A stretch of DNA of 63,377 nt from contig NZ_JAEUMO010000016.1 in NCBI RefSeq assembly GCF_016793285.1, forward strand, positions 1 through 63,377, written 5' to 3'. Shown piece after piece: positions 54,110 to 63,377 of the stretch. The position numbers and the translations under genes were made by a program. The stretch's first letter is position 1. Every line of letters begins with the position of its first letter. Below the pieces are notes generated by a model. It had not been told where the DNA came from and ran no database searches. It saw nothing but the letters and a program-made list of their open reading frames with translations. The DNA is from Phenylobacterium sp. (GTDB lineage Bacteria; Pseudomonadota; Alphaproteobacteria; Caulobacterales; Caulobacteraceae).

Positions 54110-54928
54110 ATGTCCGCGTTCGACGCCCGTGACCTGCTCGACTGCTATGCGCGCGGCGTCTTCCCGATGGCCGACGCGCGCGAGGACGACCGCGTCTTCC
54201 TGATCGACCCCGAGCGGCGCGGCGTGATTCCGCTCGACGCCTTCCATGTTCAGCGGCGGCTGGCGCGGACGGTGCGGTCGGACCGGTTCGAGGTGCGGGT
54301 GAACACCGCGTTCCACGAGGTCGTGCTCGCGTGCGCGGCCTCGGGTCCCGGCCGGACGGAGACCTGGATCAACCGGCCCATCGAGCGGCTCTACCTGCGG
54401 CTTCACGAGACCGGGCACGCCCATTCCGTGGAGTCCTGGCAGGACGGGGCGCTGGTGGGCGGGCTCTACGGCGTCTCCCTGCGCGGCGCGTTCTTCGGCG
54501 AGAGCATGTTCTCGCGGCGCACCGACGCCTCGAAGGTCGCGCTGACGCACCTGGTCGCCCGGCTGATCGCCGGCGGCTTCCGCCTGCTGGACACCCAGTT
54601 CATGACCGATCACCTCGGCCGGTTCGGCGCGCAGGAGATCTCCCGCGCCGAGTACCATCGCCGGCTCGCGGCGGCGATGGAGGCCACCGCCAGCTTCTAC
54701 GTGGCGGGCGCGGCGGGTTCGCTCCTGGGCGCGGGCGGCTCGGCTTTCGGCGCCGGCGTCGCCGCGGGCGGCGGGGTCGCGGGCGGCGGCACGGCCTTGG
54801 CCGGCGGAAGGTCGAGCACCTTGGGCTCCTCGGCCGCGGGCGCCTTGGCGGGCGGCGGGCGCGCGGCGGCGGGTGCGACGCCCGGCGCGGGCGCGCTGGC
54901 CCTGCAACTGATCGCCCAGGCGTCGTAG
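54110..54928 (+). CDS. aat: Leucyl/phenylalanyl-tRNA-protein transferase, with extended C-terminus
   Basis: N-end-rule enzyme that adds Leu or Phe to N-terminal Arg or Lys and so marks proteins for ClpS-ClpAP. The normal core occupies residues 1 to about 198: [90 protein letters not shown] and [23 protein letters not shown]. From there a 74-residue Gly/Ala/Ser-rich tail continues, entirely inside the 232-bp antisense overlap with the DUF2155 gene. The tail is not part of the family and may be functionless read-through. A GCTAGACG -10-like element lies just upstream of the ATG. Confidence 0.92.
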   Translation: MSAFDARDLLDCYARGVFPMADAREDDRVFLIDPERRGVIPLDAFHVQRRLARTVRSDRFEVRVNTAFHEVVLACAASGPGRTETWINRPIERLYLRLHETGHAHSVESWQDGALVGGLYGVSLRGAFFGESMFSRRTDASKVALTHLVARLIAGGFRLLDTQFMTDHLGRFGAQEISRAEYHRRLAAAMEATASFYVAGAAGSLLGAGGSAFGAGVAAGGGVAGGGTALAGGRSSTLGSSAAGALAGGGRAAAGATPGAGALALQLIAQAS

Positions 54929-55518
54929 GTGGCGTGCTCGACCGGGTTCAGGCCGGGCGACGACGCGAACATCCAGCCCCTGAACGCCCGCTTCGGCGCC
55001 GGCGTCGGCCGGCCGGGCTGCGGGCGCGGCTGGGAGTCGATCGTCACATAGACGACGGAGTCCTCGATGGCCTCGTCGGGCGCCGAGCGTTCGCAGGCGC
55101 TGACGGTGAAGACGAGCCCCTTCCAGCGCACCGGCGCGCCGACGCGGGCTTCGAACCTCAGGGTCTCGGCCGTGACCTTGTCGAGGGCCTGGAGGACGGC
55201 GACGTCGTAGGCGCGCGAGCGGCGGATGGGCGCGTCCGCGGGCTTCTCGGCCACGCGCTCGCGCGGCGCGGCGGCCGGCGCGACGTCCTTGGCCTCGACG
55301 GGGGCGGCGGCGGCCGGCGCGGGCGCGGCGACCGTCGCCGGCGGCGCTTCCTCGGGGGGCGCGGCGAGCGGCGCGGACGGCGCCTCGGGCGGCGGCGGCG
55401 GCGACGGGGCGGCGGGCTGGGCCGAGACGACGCCCGCGACCAGGCCGCCGAGCACCAGCCCGCCGAGACCGAGAAGCGGGGCGGCGCGGCGGATCAGGCG
55501 GGCTGGCGGTCGGCGCAT
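54697..55518 (-). CDS. DUF2155 domain protein, periplasmic
   Basis: Secreted protein of 273 residues. A signal peptide ([23 protein letters not shown]) is followed by a Pro/Ala-rich stretch (35-95) and the DUF2155 core (about 125-205): [61 protein letters not shown]. The family is restricted to alphaproteobacteria and its function is unknown. After C205 a second Pro/Ala-rich tail runs to the stop, antisense to the 3' end of aat. It lies four bases after the NDUFA12 gene on the same strand, a pairing seen in many alphaproteobacteria. Confidence 0.85.
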   Translation of the reverse strand: MRRPPARLIRRAAPLLGLGGLVLGGLVAGVVSAQPAAPSPPPPPEAPSAPLAAPPEEAPPATVAAPAPAAAAPVEAKDVAPAAAPRERVAEKPADAPIRRSRAYDVAVLQALDKVTAETLRFEARVGAPVRWKGLVFTVSACERSAPDEAIEDSVVYVTIDSQPRPQPGRPTPAPKRAFRGWMFASSPGLNPVEHATYDAWAISCRASAPAPGVAPAAARPPPAKAPAAEEPKVLDLPPAKAVPPPATPPPAATPAPKAEPPAPRSEPAAPAT

Positions 55519-55522
55519 GCCG

Positions 55523-55927
55523 CTATTCCGGGCTCCAGGCCTCGTAGTCGCCGGTGGCGCGCTGGCGCTCGCCGCCGCGCGAGATCGCGCCCGCGGGCCG
55601 GCGCGCGTAGATGGTGCCGGTCAGGTTGGGCAGGTGGTCCTTCTCCCACGCCCGGCGGGGAAGCGGCGCCACGGTCGGCGGCTCGTCGAACGTGTAGCGC
55701 AGCCAGCCGTGCCAGTCGGGCGGCACCTTCGAGGCGTCCGCGTAGCCCTTGTAGATCACCCAGCGGCGCTTGCGGCCCTTGTCGTAGGCGTCGCGGTCGT
55801 CGCGCGCCTCGTAGTAGCGGTTGCCGAGCTCGTCGGTCCCGACGTAGCGGCCGCGGCGCCAGGTGGTGAAGTGGATGCCGGTCGTGGCGCCGTTCCACCA
55901 GGTGAAAATGGTCTTCAGGACGGACAA
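55523..55927 (-). CDS. NADH:ubiquinone oxidoreductase accessory subunit NDUFA12
   Basis: Small complex I accessory subunit of 134 residues (17.2-kDa type), shared by alphaproteobacteria and mitochondria. The family pattern is clear: LKTIFTWWNGATTGIHFTTWRRGRYVGTDELGNRYYEARDD, RRWVIYKGYADASKVPPDWHGWLRYTFDEPPT, and the C-terminal RATGDYEAWSPE. The start appears to be a TTG at 55927, since no ATG or GTG lies near. It is the first gene of a pair with DUF2155. Confidence 0.92.
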   Translation of the reverse strand: MSVLKTIFTWWNGATTGIHFTTWRRGRYVGTDELGNRYYEARDDRDAYDKGRKRRWVIYKGYADASKVPPDWHGWLRYTFDEPPTVAPLPRRAWEKDHLPNLTGTIYARRPAGAISRGGERQRATGDYEAWSPE

Positions 55928-56008
55928 ATCGGGGCTCTTCTCGGACCGGGTTGCGGCCGGACAATAGCCGCGCCGCCCCGCCCCGCCAAGGGCGGCTTTC
56001 CCGGCAAT

Positions 56009-56042
56009 ATGTTGGGGATTAGCAGGGTTCTACATCCAACAT
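56009..56042. promoter_or_regulatory. Inverted repeat upstream of the NrdJ-like gene
   Basis: ATGTTGG (56009-56015) and CCAACAT (56036-56042) form 7-bp arms 20 bases apart, 56-90 bases upstream of the ATG. This could be a repressor site. The remaining 170-base gap holds no other obvious signal. Confidence 0.35.
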
Positions 56043-56097
56043 CTATTGTCCCCGAATCGATTCCCCGCCCTACCTTGTCCGGATGGGGAGAGACCTC

Positions 56098-58566
56098 ATG
56101 GACAGCGAAACCTCGCGGGCGGGAATCGAGGGCCGGATCCTGGAGCTGGGCGACCGGCTCGTGGAGGTCGAGGCGCCGGCGCACTTCACCGGCGCCCGCG
56201 TCGAGGCCTGGGTCGACTGGGCGGGCGGGCGCACCGACCTCGCCGACGCCATCCTCGAGGCCGCTCACGAGATCTCCGCCAGCGCGCAGACCAAGGGCCT
56301 GACCCCCGACCTCAAGACCCGCACGACGTTCCGCGGACACCTCGCCGAGGCCATGCTGCTGGGCCACGTCGCGCTCTCTCCGGCGGCGCCGACGCTGAAG
56401 GTGCTGGAGCCCGGCGACGAGGCGCTGGAGCGCGTGACGGCGGCGCATCGGGGCCGCGAGGCGGCACAGGCCGCGGCGGCGCTGACCAGCGGGCGGCTGC
56501 AGGCGGTGATGGACGCGGTCCTGCGCTGCGAGGGCGATGCCGAGGCCTGCGCGGACCTGACGCGCAACGCCAGCCTGGCCCGGGCGGCCGACGCCGCGCG
56601 GGCCGCGGGCGCGGCGGACGCCACGATCCTGGACGCCATCGCGCTGGCGCGCGCCGGCGAGACCGCATGGCTGTGCTCGGCGCCGCCGCCGGCGCCGGCG
56701 ACCCCGCTCGTGGCGCCGGGCGCGACCGGCGCGGCGCTGGCGCGCGCGGCCTGGACGACAGGACGGGTCGTCGCCGCCCGGGACGGGGGGCGCGCCTCAG
56801 CCATCGCCGAGGCCGCCGCCCTGCCCGCCGCCGGCGTCGAGCTGATGGCGTTCTGGCGCGACGGCGCGTTCGACGAGGCGGCGTTCGAGGCGACCGTGCG
56901 GCTCGCGGCCACCGCCCTGGCGGCGCTCCACGACGGGCCGGTGCGGCTGGGGCTCGCCGGCCTGGGCGACTGGCTCGCGGCGCATGGCTTCGACTACGAC
57001 AGCGACGCGGCGCGGCAGGCGGCGCGCAACCTGTTCCAGGCCGCCCATGACGCGACCGGGGAGCTGGACCTCGACCTGCGCGTCGCCCTGTTGCAAGACC
57101 CCGAGCTCGCGCTGCGCCTCGGCGCCCGGACGGACGCCGCGCCCTGGGACGGGCCGGTGGCCGTGGCCGAGACCTCCGACGGCGAGGCCGTCCGGGTGCT
57201 GTCCGAGGCGGCGATCCTGGCGCTCCACGCCGTGGGCGCGGACCAGGCGCAGGTGCAGGGCCTGCTGCTGGGCCACCGTCACTTCGCAGACGCGCCGGGC
57301 GTGAACGCGCAGACCTTGGCGGCGCGCGGGTTCACCAGCCTGGAAATCGAGGCGGCACAGGCCGAGCTGCCGTTCGTGCGCAGCCTCGCCCATGCCTTCG
57401 CACCCCACATCGTGGGCGAAGGCTTCCTGCGCGACGTGCTGGGCGCGACGCCGGAGCAGATCGCCGACCCCGCGCTGGACGTGCTGACCCTGGCCGGGTT
57501 CGCGGCGGCCGACGTCGCGGCGGCCGAGGCGTTCATCCTGGGCGGCGACACCCTGGCCGGCGCCGCGGCGCTGACCGACGATCAGCGGGCCGTGCTGCGG
57601 ACCGCTGCGGAGGTTCCCCTCGCCGCCCAGGCCGCGATGCTCGCGGCGCTGGCGCCGGTGCTGGACGCGCCGCCGGTTCTGGAGATCGCCCTGCCGTGGT
57701 CGGCGACGATCGCCGACGTCGAACAGGCGCTAGCGACCGGCGACATCGCGATCCGGCCCAGGCGCGAGGGACCGCCCTCCGCCGCCGCGCTCGCCATCCC
57801 GGCCGTGGCCGACCTGCCGGCCCGCGTCCAGACGCAGCAGCCGGAGCCCGAGCCGCGCGAGCGCGTGGTCGAGCGGATCGTCGAACGCGATCGGACCCGC
57901 CGGAAGCTTCCGGACCGCCGCAAGGGCTACATCCAGAAGGCCAGCGTGGGCGGCCACAAGGTCTACCTCCACACCGGCGAGTACGATGACGGCGAGCTGG
58001 GCGAGATCTTCATCGACATGCACAAGGAAGGCGCGGCCTTCCGCTCGCTGATGAACAACTTCGCGATCGCGGTGTCGCTGGGCCTGCAGCATGGGGTGCC
58101 GCTGGACGAGTTCGTCGACGCCTTTGTCTTCACCCGCTTCGAGCCGGCGGGAGAGGTGAAGGGCAACGACACCGTAAAATCAGCCACTTCCATCCTCGAC
58201 TACATCTTCCGCGAGCTCGGGATCAGCTACCTGGGCCGCAACGAGCTGGCGAGCGCCGACCCCGGCGAACTCAACGCCGACGGCCTGGGTCGCGGCAAGG
58301 CGGACGCCGCCGAGGCGGGTCTCACCACCGAGCCCGAGCCGCAGCCGGCGTCGCGCTTCATCAGCCGCGGGTTCGCGCGCGGCGCGGCGCCCGACAACCT
58401 GGTCTTCCTGCCCACCGCAGGCCGGCCGCCGGGCTCGGCGGCGATGGCCTCGGCCGAGGTCTGCGCGGCCTGCGGCGACATCGCCGTGGTGCGCAAGGGC
58501 CAGGCGCTGATCTGCGAGACCTGCGGCGCGCGCGCGGGTCGGTTTCCGGAAGCCCCGACCGGCTAA
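56098..58566 (+). CDS. Degenerate NrdJ-like protein with TSCPD domain and C-terminal zinc ribbon
   Basis: Protein of 822 residues related to class II ribonucleotide reductase (NrdJ, usually about 1,200). Residues about 605-720 are a well-kept NrdJ C-terminal segment ([56 protein letters not shown]), and C789/C792/C806/C809 form its zinc ribbon. Weaker matches precede it: [21 protein letters not shown] (about 282-302, like IGLGITGLAD) and [20 protein letters not shown] (about 440-460). The catalytic parts are missing: there is no NPCGEQ, no finger-loop Cys, and no Cys at all from about 205 to 788. It is therefore very unlikely to reduce nucleotides. A GGGGAGAG site supports the ATG at 56098. 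It could be a regulatory pseudoenzyme; the function is unknown. Confidence 0.8.
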   Translation: MDSETSRAGIEGRILELGDRLVEVEAPAHFTGARVEAWVDWAGGRTDLADAILEAAHEISASAQTKGLTPDLKTRTTFRGHLAEAMLLGHVALSPAAPTLKVLEPGDEALERVTAAHRGREAAQAAAALTSGRLQAVMDAVLRCEGDAEACADLTRNASLARAADAARAAGAADATILDAIALARAGETAWLCSAPPPAPATPLVAPGATGAALARAAWTTGRVVAARDGGRASAIAEAAALPAAGVELMAFWRDGAFDEAAFEATVRLAATALAALHDGPVRLGLAGLGDWLAAHGFDYDSDAARQAARNLFQAAHDATGELDLDLRVALLQDPELALRLGARTDAAPWDGPVAVAETSDGEAVRVLSEAAILALHAVGADQAQVQGLLLGHRHFADAPGVNAQTLAARGFTSLEIEAAQAELPFVRSLAHAFAPHIVGEGFLRDVLGATPEQIADPALDVLTLAGFAAADVAAAEAFILGGDTLAGAAALTDDQRAVLRTAAEVPLAAQAAMLAALAPVLDAPPVLEIALPWSATIADVEQALATGDIAIRPRREGPPSAAALAIPAVADLPARVQTQQPEPEPRERVVERIVERDRTRRKLPDRRKGYIQKASVGGHKVYLHTGEYDDGELGEIFIDMHKEGAAFRSLMNNFAIAVSLGLQHGVPLDEFVDAFVFTRFEPAGEVKGNDTVKSATSILDYIFRELGISYLGRNELASADPGELNADGLGRGKADAAEAGLTTEPEPQPASRFISRGFARGAAPDNLVFLPTAGRPPGSAAMASAEVCAACGDIAVVRKGQALICETCGARAGRFPEAPTG

Positions 58567-58655
58567 CCCCTTCCAAGTTACCGCGAATTAAGTGGCGCCT
58601 GACGGGCGTTGCAGGCATCCGTGACGGCAAGACTGCAGGGAATTGCCCAGAGAAG

Positions 58656-59672
58656 ATGTCGCGTTTGTCCCGTTTCCTGGCCGCCGCGGCCGCCGCGTCC
58701 ACGATCCTCCCGATCGCCGCCGCCGCATACGCCGGCGAAAAGGAGATCCCCATGCGCAAGTCGTTCGGGGGATCGTGCGTGAAGTGCGAGCTGTCCGGCC
58801 GCAACCTCTCCGGCGCCAGCATCATCGGCGCCAACTTCTCCGGCTCCACCATGATCGGCGTGATCCTGCGCGACTCGAAGCTGCACGCCTCGGTGTTCGC
58901 CAACGCCGACCTCAGCAAGGCCGACCTGTCCGACAGCGCCATGACCGGCGCGAACTTCTCCGGCGCCAACCTCACCGCCGCCAAGATCCGCTCGGTCGAA
59001 GCCAACGGCGTCGTCTTCGGCAGCGCCAACCTCACCCGCGCCGACTTCGGCGACAGCCAGGCCACGGGCGCGGTGTTCGCCAAGGCGATCCTGGCCGGCG
59101 CCAACCTGCGCTCGATGACGATCCGCGGCGCCGTCTTCTCGTCCGCCGACCTCAGCCAGGCGGTGCTGAACGACATGGAGGGCGCGGGCGCCGTCTTCGA
59201 GCGCGCCACTCTGCGCAACACCAGCTTCCGCTCGGCCGAGCTGCAGGGCGCCAACTTCTCGCGCGCCGACGCGCGGGGCGCGGTCTTCTCCGATGCCGAC
59301 CTGACCGGCACCGTGCTGGTCTACGGCACGTTCGAGCGGGCCTCGTTCCGCTCGGCGGACCTGACGGGCGCGAACCTGCAGGGCGCGACCTTCGACGGCG
59401 CGGACTTCCGCGACGCGGACCTGTCGCACGCGCTGTTGCAGGGGGCCGACCTGTCGGGCGCGCGCGGGCTCACCCAGGACCAGGTCGACGACGCCTGCGG
59501 CGACTCGCGGACGCGCCTGCCGTCGGGGCTGACCCTCAGGGCGTGCAGCGGCGCGCGCCTGATCTACAGGAACCACCCGAAGCCGGCGGTCCGCTTCGCG
59601 CCCCCCGTTCCGCCCGCGCCCCCGGTCCCGCCGACGCCCCGCTACTTCGTCGCGGCCACGAAGGGGCCCTGA
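58656..59672 (+). CDS. Secreted pentapeptide-repeat protein
   Basis: Protein of 338 residues. A signal peptide (RFLAAAAAASTILPIAAAAYAG) is followed by two Cys (GSCVKCELSGRNL) and about 40 consecutive A(D/N)LxG/F-type five-residue units from about residue 45 to 275, which should fold as a right-handed quadrilateral beta helix. A C-terminal part with two Cys (DDACGDSRTRLPSGLTLRAC) and a Pro-rich tail (PPVPPAPPVPPTP) follows. Export separates it from the cytosolic Qnr/MfpA gyrase-protecting type. Its role is unknown; a structural or envelope function is possible. It stands between the NrdJ-like gene and aspS. Confidence 0.85.
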   Translation: MSRLSRFLAAAAAASTILPIAAAAYAGEKEIPMRKSFGGSCVKCELSGRNLSGASIIGANFSGSTMIGVILRDSKLHASVFANADLSKADLSDSAMTGANFSGANLTAAKIRSVEANGVVFGSANLTRADFGDSQATGAVFAKAILAGANLRSMTIRGAVFSSADLSQAVLNDMEGAGAVFERATLRNTSFRSAELQGANFSRADARGAVFSDADLTGTVLVYGTFERASFRSADLTGANLQGATFDGADFRDADLSHALLQGADLSGARGLTQDQVDDACGDSRTRLPSGLTLRACSGARLIYRNHPKPAVRFAPPVPPAPPVPPTPRYFVAATKGP

Positions 59673-59684
59673 CGCCGCGCCTAT

Positions 59685-59700
59685 CCCGGCGAATGCCGGG
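59685..59700. terminator. Short hairpin between convergent genes
   Basis: CCCGGC GAAT GCCGGG, a perfect 6-bp stem with a tetraloop, in the 43 bases between the pentapeptide-repeat gene and aspS stops. It has no T-tract and resembles the arms of the inverted-repeat element at 46002-46108. Confidence 0.45.
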
Positions 59701-59715
59701 GCGGGCGGGGACGGA

Positions 59716-61494
59716 TCAGACCTTGATCGGCGGGGCGAGGCGGATGTGCAGCTCCTTGAGCTGCTTGTCCTGCACCTCGGACGGCGCGTTCATCATCAGG
59801 TCCTGGCCCTGCTGGTTCAGCGGGAAGGCGATGACCTCGCGGATGGCGTTCTGGCCGGCCAGCAGCATGACGATGCGGTCGATACCGGGCGCGAGGCCGC
59901 CGTGGGGCGGCGCGCCATGGCGGAAGGCGTTCAGCATGCCGCCGAACTCCTCCTCGACGGTCGAGGCCGGATAGCCCGCGATCTCGAAGGCGCGGACCAT
60001 GATGTCCGGCCGGTGGTTCCGGATCGCGCCCGAGCACAGCTCGTGGCCGTTGCAGACGATGTCGTACTGGTAGGCCAGGATATCCAGAGGATCCTTGCTG
60101 TTCAGCGCCTCCAGCTCGCCTTGCGGCATCGAGAACGGGTTGTGGCTGAAGTCGACGTGGTTCGTCTCCTCGTTCATCTCGAACATCGGGAAGTCGACGA
60201 TCCAGACGAACTCGAAGCGGTCCTCGTCGACGAGCTTCAGGTCGGTCCCGGCCTTGATGCGTGCGGCGCCGGCGAACTTGTAGAAGACCTTCGGGTCCCC
60301 CGCGACGAAGAAGGCGGCATCCCCCTGCCCCAGACCCAGCGAGCCCATCAGCGCGTCGGTCTTCTCAGGTCCCAGGTTCTTGGCGATCGGGCCGCCCCAG
60401 CCGCCCTGGTCCTCGGACCAGAAGATGTAGCCCAGGCCGGGCTGACCCTCGCCCTGGGCCCAGTTGTTCATGCGGTCGCAGAAGGCGCGGCTGCCGCCGG
60501 TCTTCGCCGGGATCGCCCAGACGGCGTTCTTTTTGTCCTCGAGGATGCGGGCGAAGAGGCCGAAGCCGCCGCCGACGAAATGCGCGGAGACGTCCTGCAT
60601 CACGATCGGGTTGCGCAGGTCCGGCTTGTCCGAGCCATACTTGGCGATCGCCTCGCGGTACGGGATGCGCGGGAACGGGTAGGCCGTCACCGGCTTGCCC
60701 TCGCCGAACTCGGTGAAGACGCCGTGCATCACCGGCTCGATGGCCGCGAAGACGTCTTCCTGGGTCACGTAGGCCATCTCGACGTCGAGTTGATAGAACT
60801 CGAGCGAGCGGTCGGCGCGCAGGTCCTCGTCGCGGAAGCAGGGCGCGATCTGGAAGTAGCGGTCGAAGCCCGAGACCATCAGCAACTGCTTGAACTGCTG
60901 CGGCGCCTGCGGCAGCGCGTAGAACTTGGTCGGGTGCAGGCGTGAGGGCACCAGGAAGTCGCGCGCGCCTTCCGGCGAGCTGGCCGTCAGGATCGGCGTC
61001 TGGAACTCCAGGAAGTCCTGCGCGATCATCCGGTTGCGGATCGACTGGATCACCTTCGAGCGCAGGACGATGTTCTTGTGCAGCGTCTCGCGGCGCAGAT
61101 CGAGGTGGCGGTTCTTGAGCCGGATCTCTTCGGGATAGTCAGGCTCGCCGAAGACCGGCAGCGGCAGTTCGGCCGCTTCCGAAAGGACCGCGACGTCCTT
61201 CACCTTCACCTCGACCTCGCCCGTGGGCAGGTTGGCGTTGATCGTCTCGGCGGAGCGGGCCACGACCTCGCCGTCGACGCGGATCACGCTCTCGGCGCGC
61301 AGGTGATCGACCAGGTCGAAGCCGGGCGTCGTCGGCGCGAGCACGAGCTGCGTCAGGCCATAGTGGTCGCGCAGGTCGATGAAGATCAGGCCGCCGTGGT
61401 CACGCTTGCGGTGAATCCAGCCCGAAAGGCGGACGGTCTTGCCGGTGTCGGCGGCGCGGAGCGCGCCGCAGGTGTGGGTGCGGTAGGCGTGCAT
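59716..61494 (-). CDS. aspS: Aspartyl-tRNA synthetase
   Basis: Class II synthetase of 592 residues with the bacterial GAD insertion. The OB anticodon-binding domain ([34 protein letters not shown]) precedes catalytic motif 2 ([21 protein letters not shown]) and motif 3 ([15 protein letters not shown]). The anticodon-loop residue is H33 (KRDHGG), where discriminating enzymes such as E. coli have Leu (RRDLG), and a Gly occurs in VDGEVVAR. Both features are those of a non-discriminating enzyme that also charges tRNA-Asn for GatCAB. The ATG at 61494 is clear. Confidence 0.96.
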   Translation of the reverse strand: MHAYRTHTCGALRAADTGKTVRLSGWIHRKRDHGGLIFIDLRDHYGLTQLVLAPTTPGFDLVDHLRAESVIRVDGEVVARSAETINANLPTGEVEVKVKDVAVLSEAAELPLPVFGEPDYPEEIRLKNRHLDLRRETLHKNIVLRSKVIQSIRNRMIAQDFLEFQTPILTASSPEGARDFLVPSRLHPTKFYALPQAPQQFKQLLMVSGFDRYFQIAPCFRDEDLRADRSLEFYQLDVEMAYVTQEDVFAAIEPVMHGVFTEFGEGKPVTAYPFPRIPYREAIAKYGSDKPDLRNPIVMQDVSAHFVGGGFGLFARILEDKKNAVWAIPAKTGGSRAFCDRMNNWAQGEGQPGLGYIFWSEDQGGWGGPIAKNLGPEKTDALMGSLGLGQGDAAFFVAGDPKVFYKFAGAARIKAGTDLKLVDEDRFEFVWIVDFPMFEMNEETNHVDFSHNPFSMPQGELEALNSKDPLDILAYQYDIVCNGHELCSGAIRNHRPDIMVRAFEIAGYPASTVEEEFGGMLNAFRHGAPPHGGLAPGIDRIVMLLAGQNAIREVIAFPLNQQGQDLMMNAPSEVQDKQLKELHIRLAPPIKV

Positions 61495-61627
61495 TTTCTT
61501 AAGGGGAACTGGGGTGTTTTAGGAGGCGCGGAAGGGCGCACGGAGGGGGCGGAAAGTCAAGGCGCGGCTCGCTTGACTTCGCGCGCGCGGGACCGTCCCA
61601 TCGGCGACGTCCAGACGGGGATTTCCA

Positions 61628-63072
<1,445 letters not shown>

Positions 63073-63076
<4 letters not shown>

Positions 63077-63377
63077 ACCGTCTCAGCGCCCTTCTCGCCG
63101 CCGCGGCCCTCGCGGTCGCCGGGACCGCCCAGGCCGCCACCACGGCCATCGTCAATGCACGCATCCTGACCGCCGGACCGGCGGGCGCGATCTCCGCCGG
63201 AACCATCGTCGTTCGCGACGGCAAGATCGTCGCCGTCGGCGCGGGCGTCGCGGCCCCGGCCGGCGCGCAGGTGGTCGACGCCAAGGGCGGCGTGGTCACC
63301 CCGGGCTTCGTCGCCGCCAACAGCCACCTCGGCGCCCTGGAGATCAGCGCGCTCGGCAACGACGTCTCGGTGCGAAC
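63073..63377 (+). CDS. Amidohydrolase-family protein, second copy (truncated by window end)
   Basis: The first 101 residues are visible; the gene continues beyond the window. A signal peptide (RLSALLAAAALAVAGTAQA, no lipobox) precedes AIVNARILTAGPAGAISAGTIVVRDGKIVAVGAG, the same beta-sandwich start as its neighbour. At the metal-ligand site it reads TPGFVAANSHLG instead of DTHSHLG: the first His of the HxH pair is Asn. So this copy may bind metal differently or be inactive and work as a partner subunit. The ATG overlaps the stop of the upstream copy (ATGA). Confidence 0.8.

Noticed and set aside
55998-56060. NrdR box before the NrdJ-like gene
   Set aside because: CAATATGTTG and CAACATCTATTG are only loosely similar to the NrdR consensus and not spaced as a typical pair.

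Overview
The window reads as a contiguous piece of chromosome from a GC-rich alphaproteobacterium of the order Caulobacterales, most likely Caulobacter or Phenylobacterium. This is inferred from gene content and order and from sigma-70-type promoters of the Caulobacter form (TTGACnn, a 10-14 base spacer, GCTAnAWC-like). The telling blocks are an iscR-iscS-suf operon, a bactofilin next to an M23 peptidase, prfB behind a class A penicillin-binding protein and an AmiC-type amidase, rne with a C-terminal GWW motif, aroQ-accB-accC, and aat next to DUF2155 and NDUFA12 genes. I see no phage, IS element, CRISPR array, rRNA or tRNA. Genes are densely packed and many neighbours overlap by ATGA, GTGA or CTAG.

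Layout. 1-4.9 kb: DEAD-box helicase, diguanylate cyclase, PaaG-like isomerase, a pair of bulged hairpin repeats, a GST and a 2TM protein. 4.9-12.1 kb (minus strand): a nine-gene Fe-S assembly operon, iscR-iscS-sufB-unknown-sufC-sufD-sufS-sufT-sufA, with a recognisable promoter and IscR-type box near 12.23 kb. 12.3-17.5 kb: small hydrolase and NTF2-like genes, then a DUF4173 membrane protein / response regulator / histidine kinase operon. 17.6-22.9 kb: Baeyer-Villiger-type monooxygenase, anmK, tyrS, bcp. 23-29.6 kb: cell-envelope block with M23 peptidase, bactofilin, prfB (intact programmed +1 frameshift), PBP1A and an amidase. 30-34.9 kb: rne, an M48/TPR protease and a DsbA-like lipoprotein.

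35-41.8 kb is an accessory catabolic block: flavoprotein, HsaA-like monooxygenase, VOC protein, TetR regulator, alpha/beta hydrolase and aldehyde dehydrogenase. 41.9-44.9 kb holds a TonB-dependent receptor with a candidate Zur-like operator and an FkbM-like protein. 45-48.5 kb holds thiSG and aroQ-accBC. 48.5-54 kb holds a Na/Pi-cotransporter family protein that seems to need an ATA start, and a glycosyltransferase-PepSY-regulator-kinase run. 54.1-56 kb holds aat, overlapping a DUF2155 gene antisense over 232 bp, and NDUFA12.

The most unusual gene is at 56098-58566. It is a shortened relative of the adenosylcobalamin-dependent ribonucleotide reductase NrdJ that keeps the C-terminal TSCPD region and zinc ribbon but has no cysteine in the part that should carry the catalytic centre. 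The window ends with a secreted pentapeptide-repeat protein, aspS and two tandem amidohydrolases, the last cut by the window edge.
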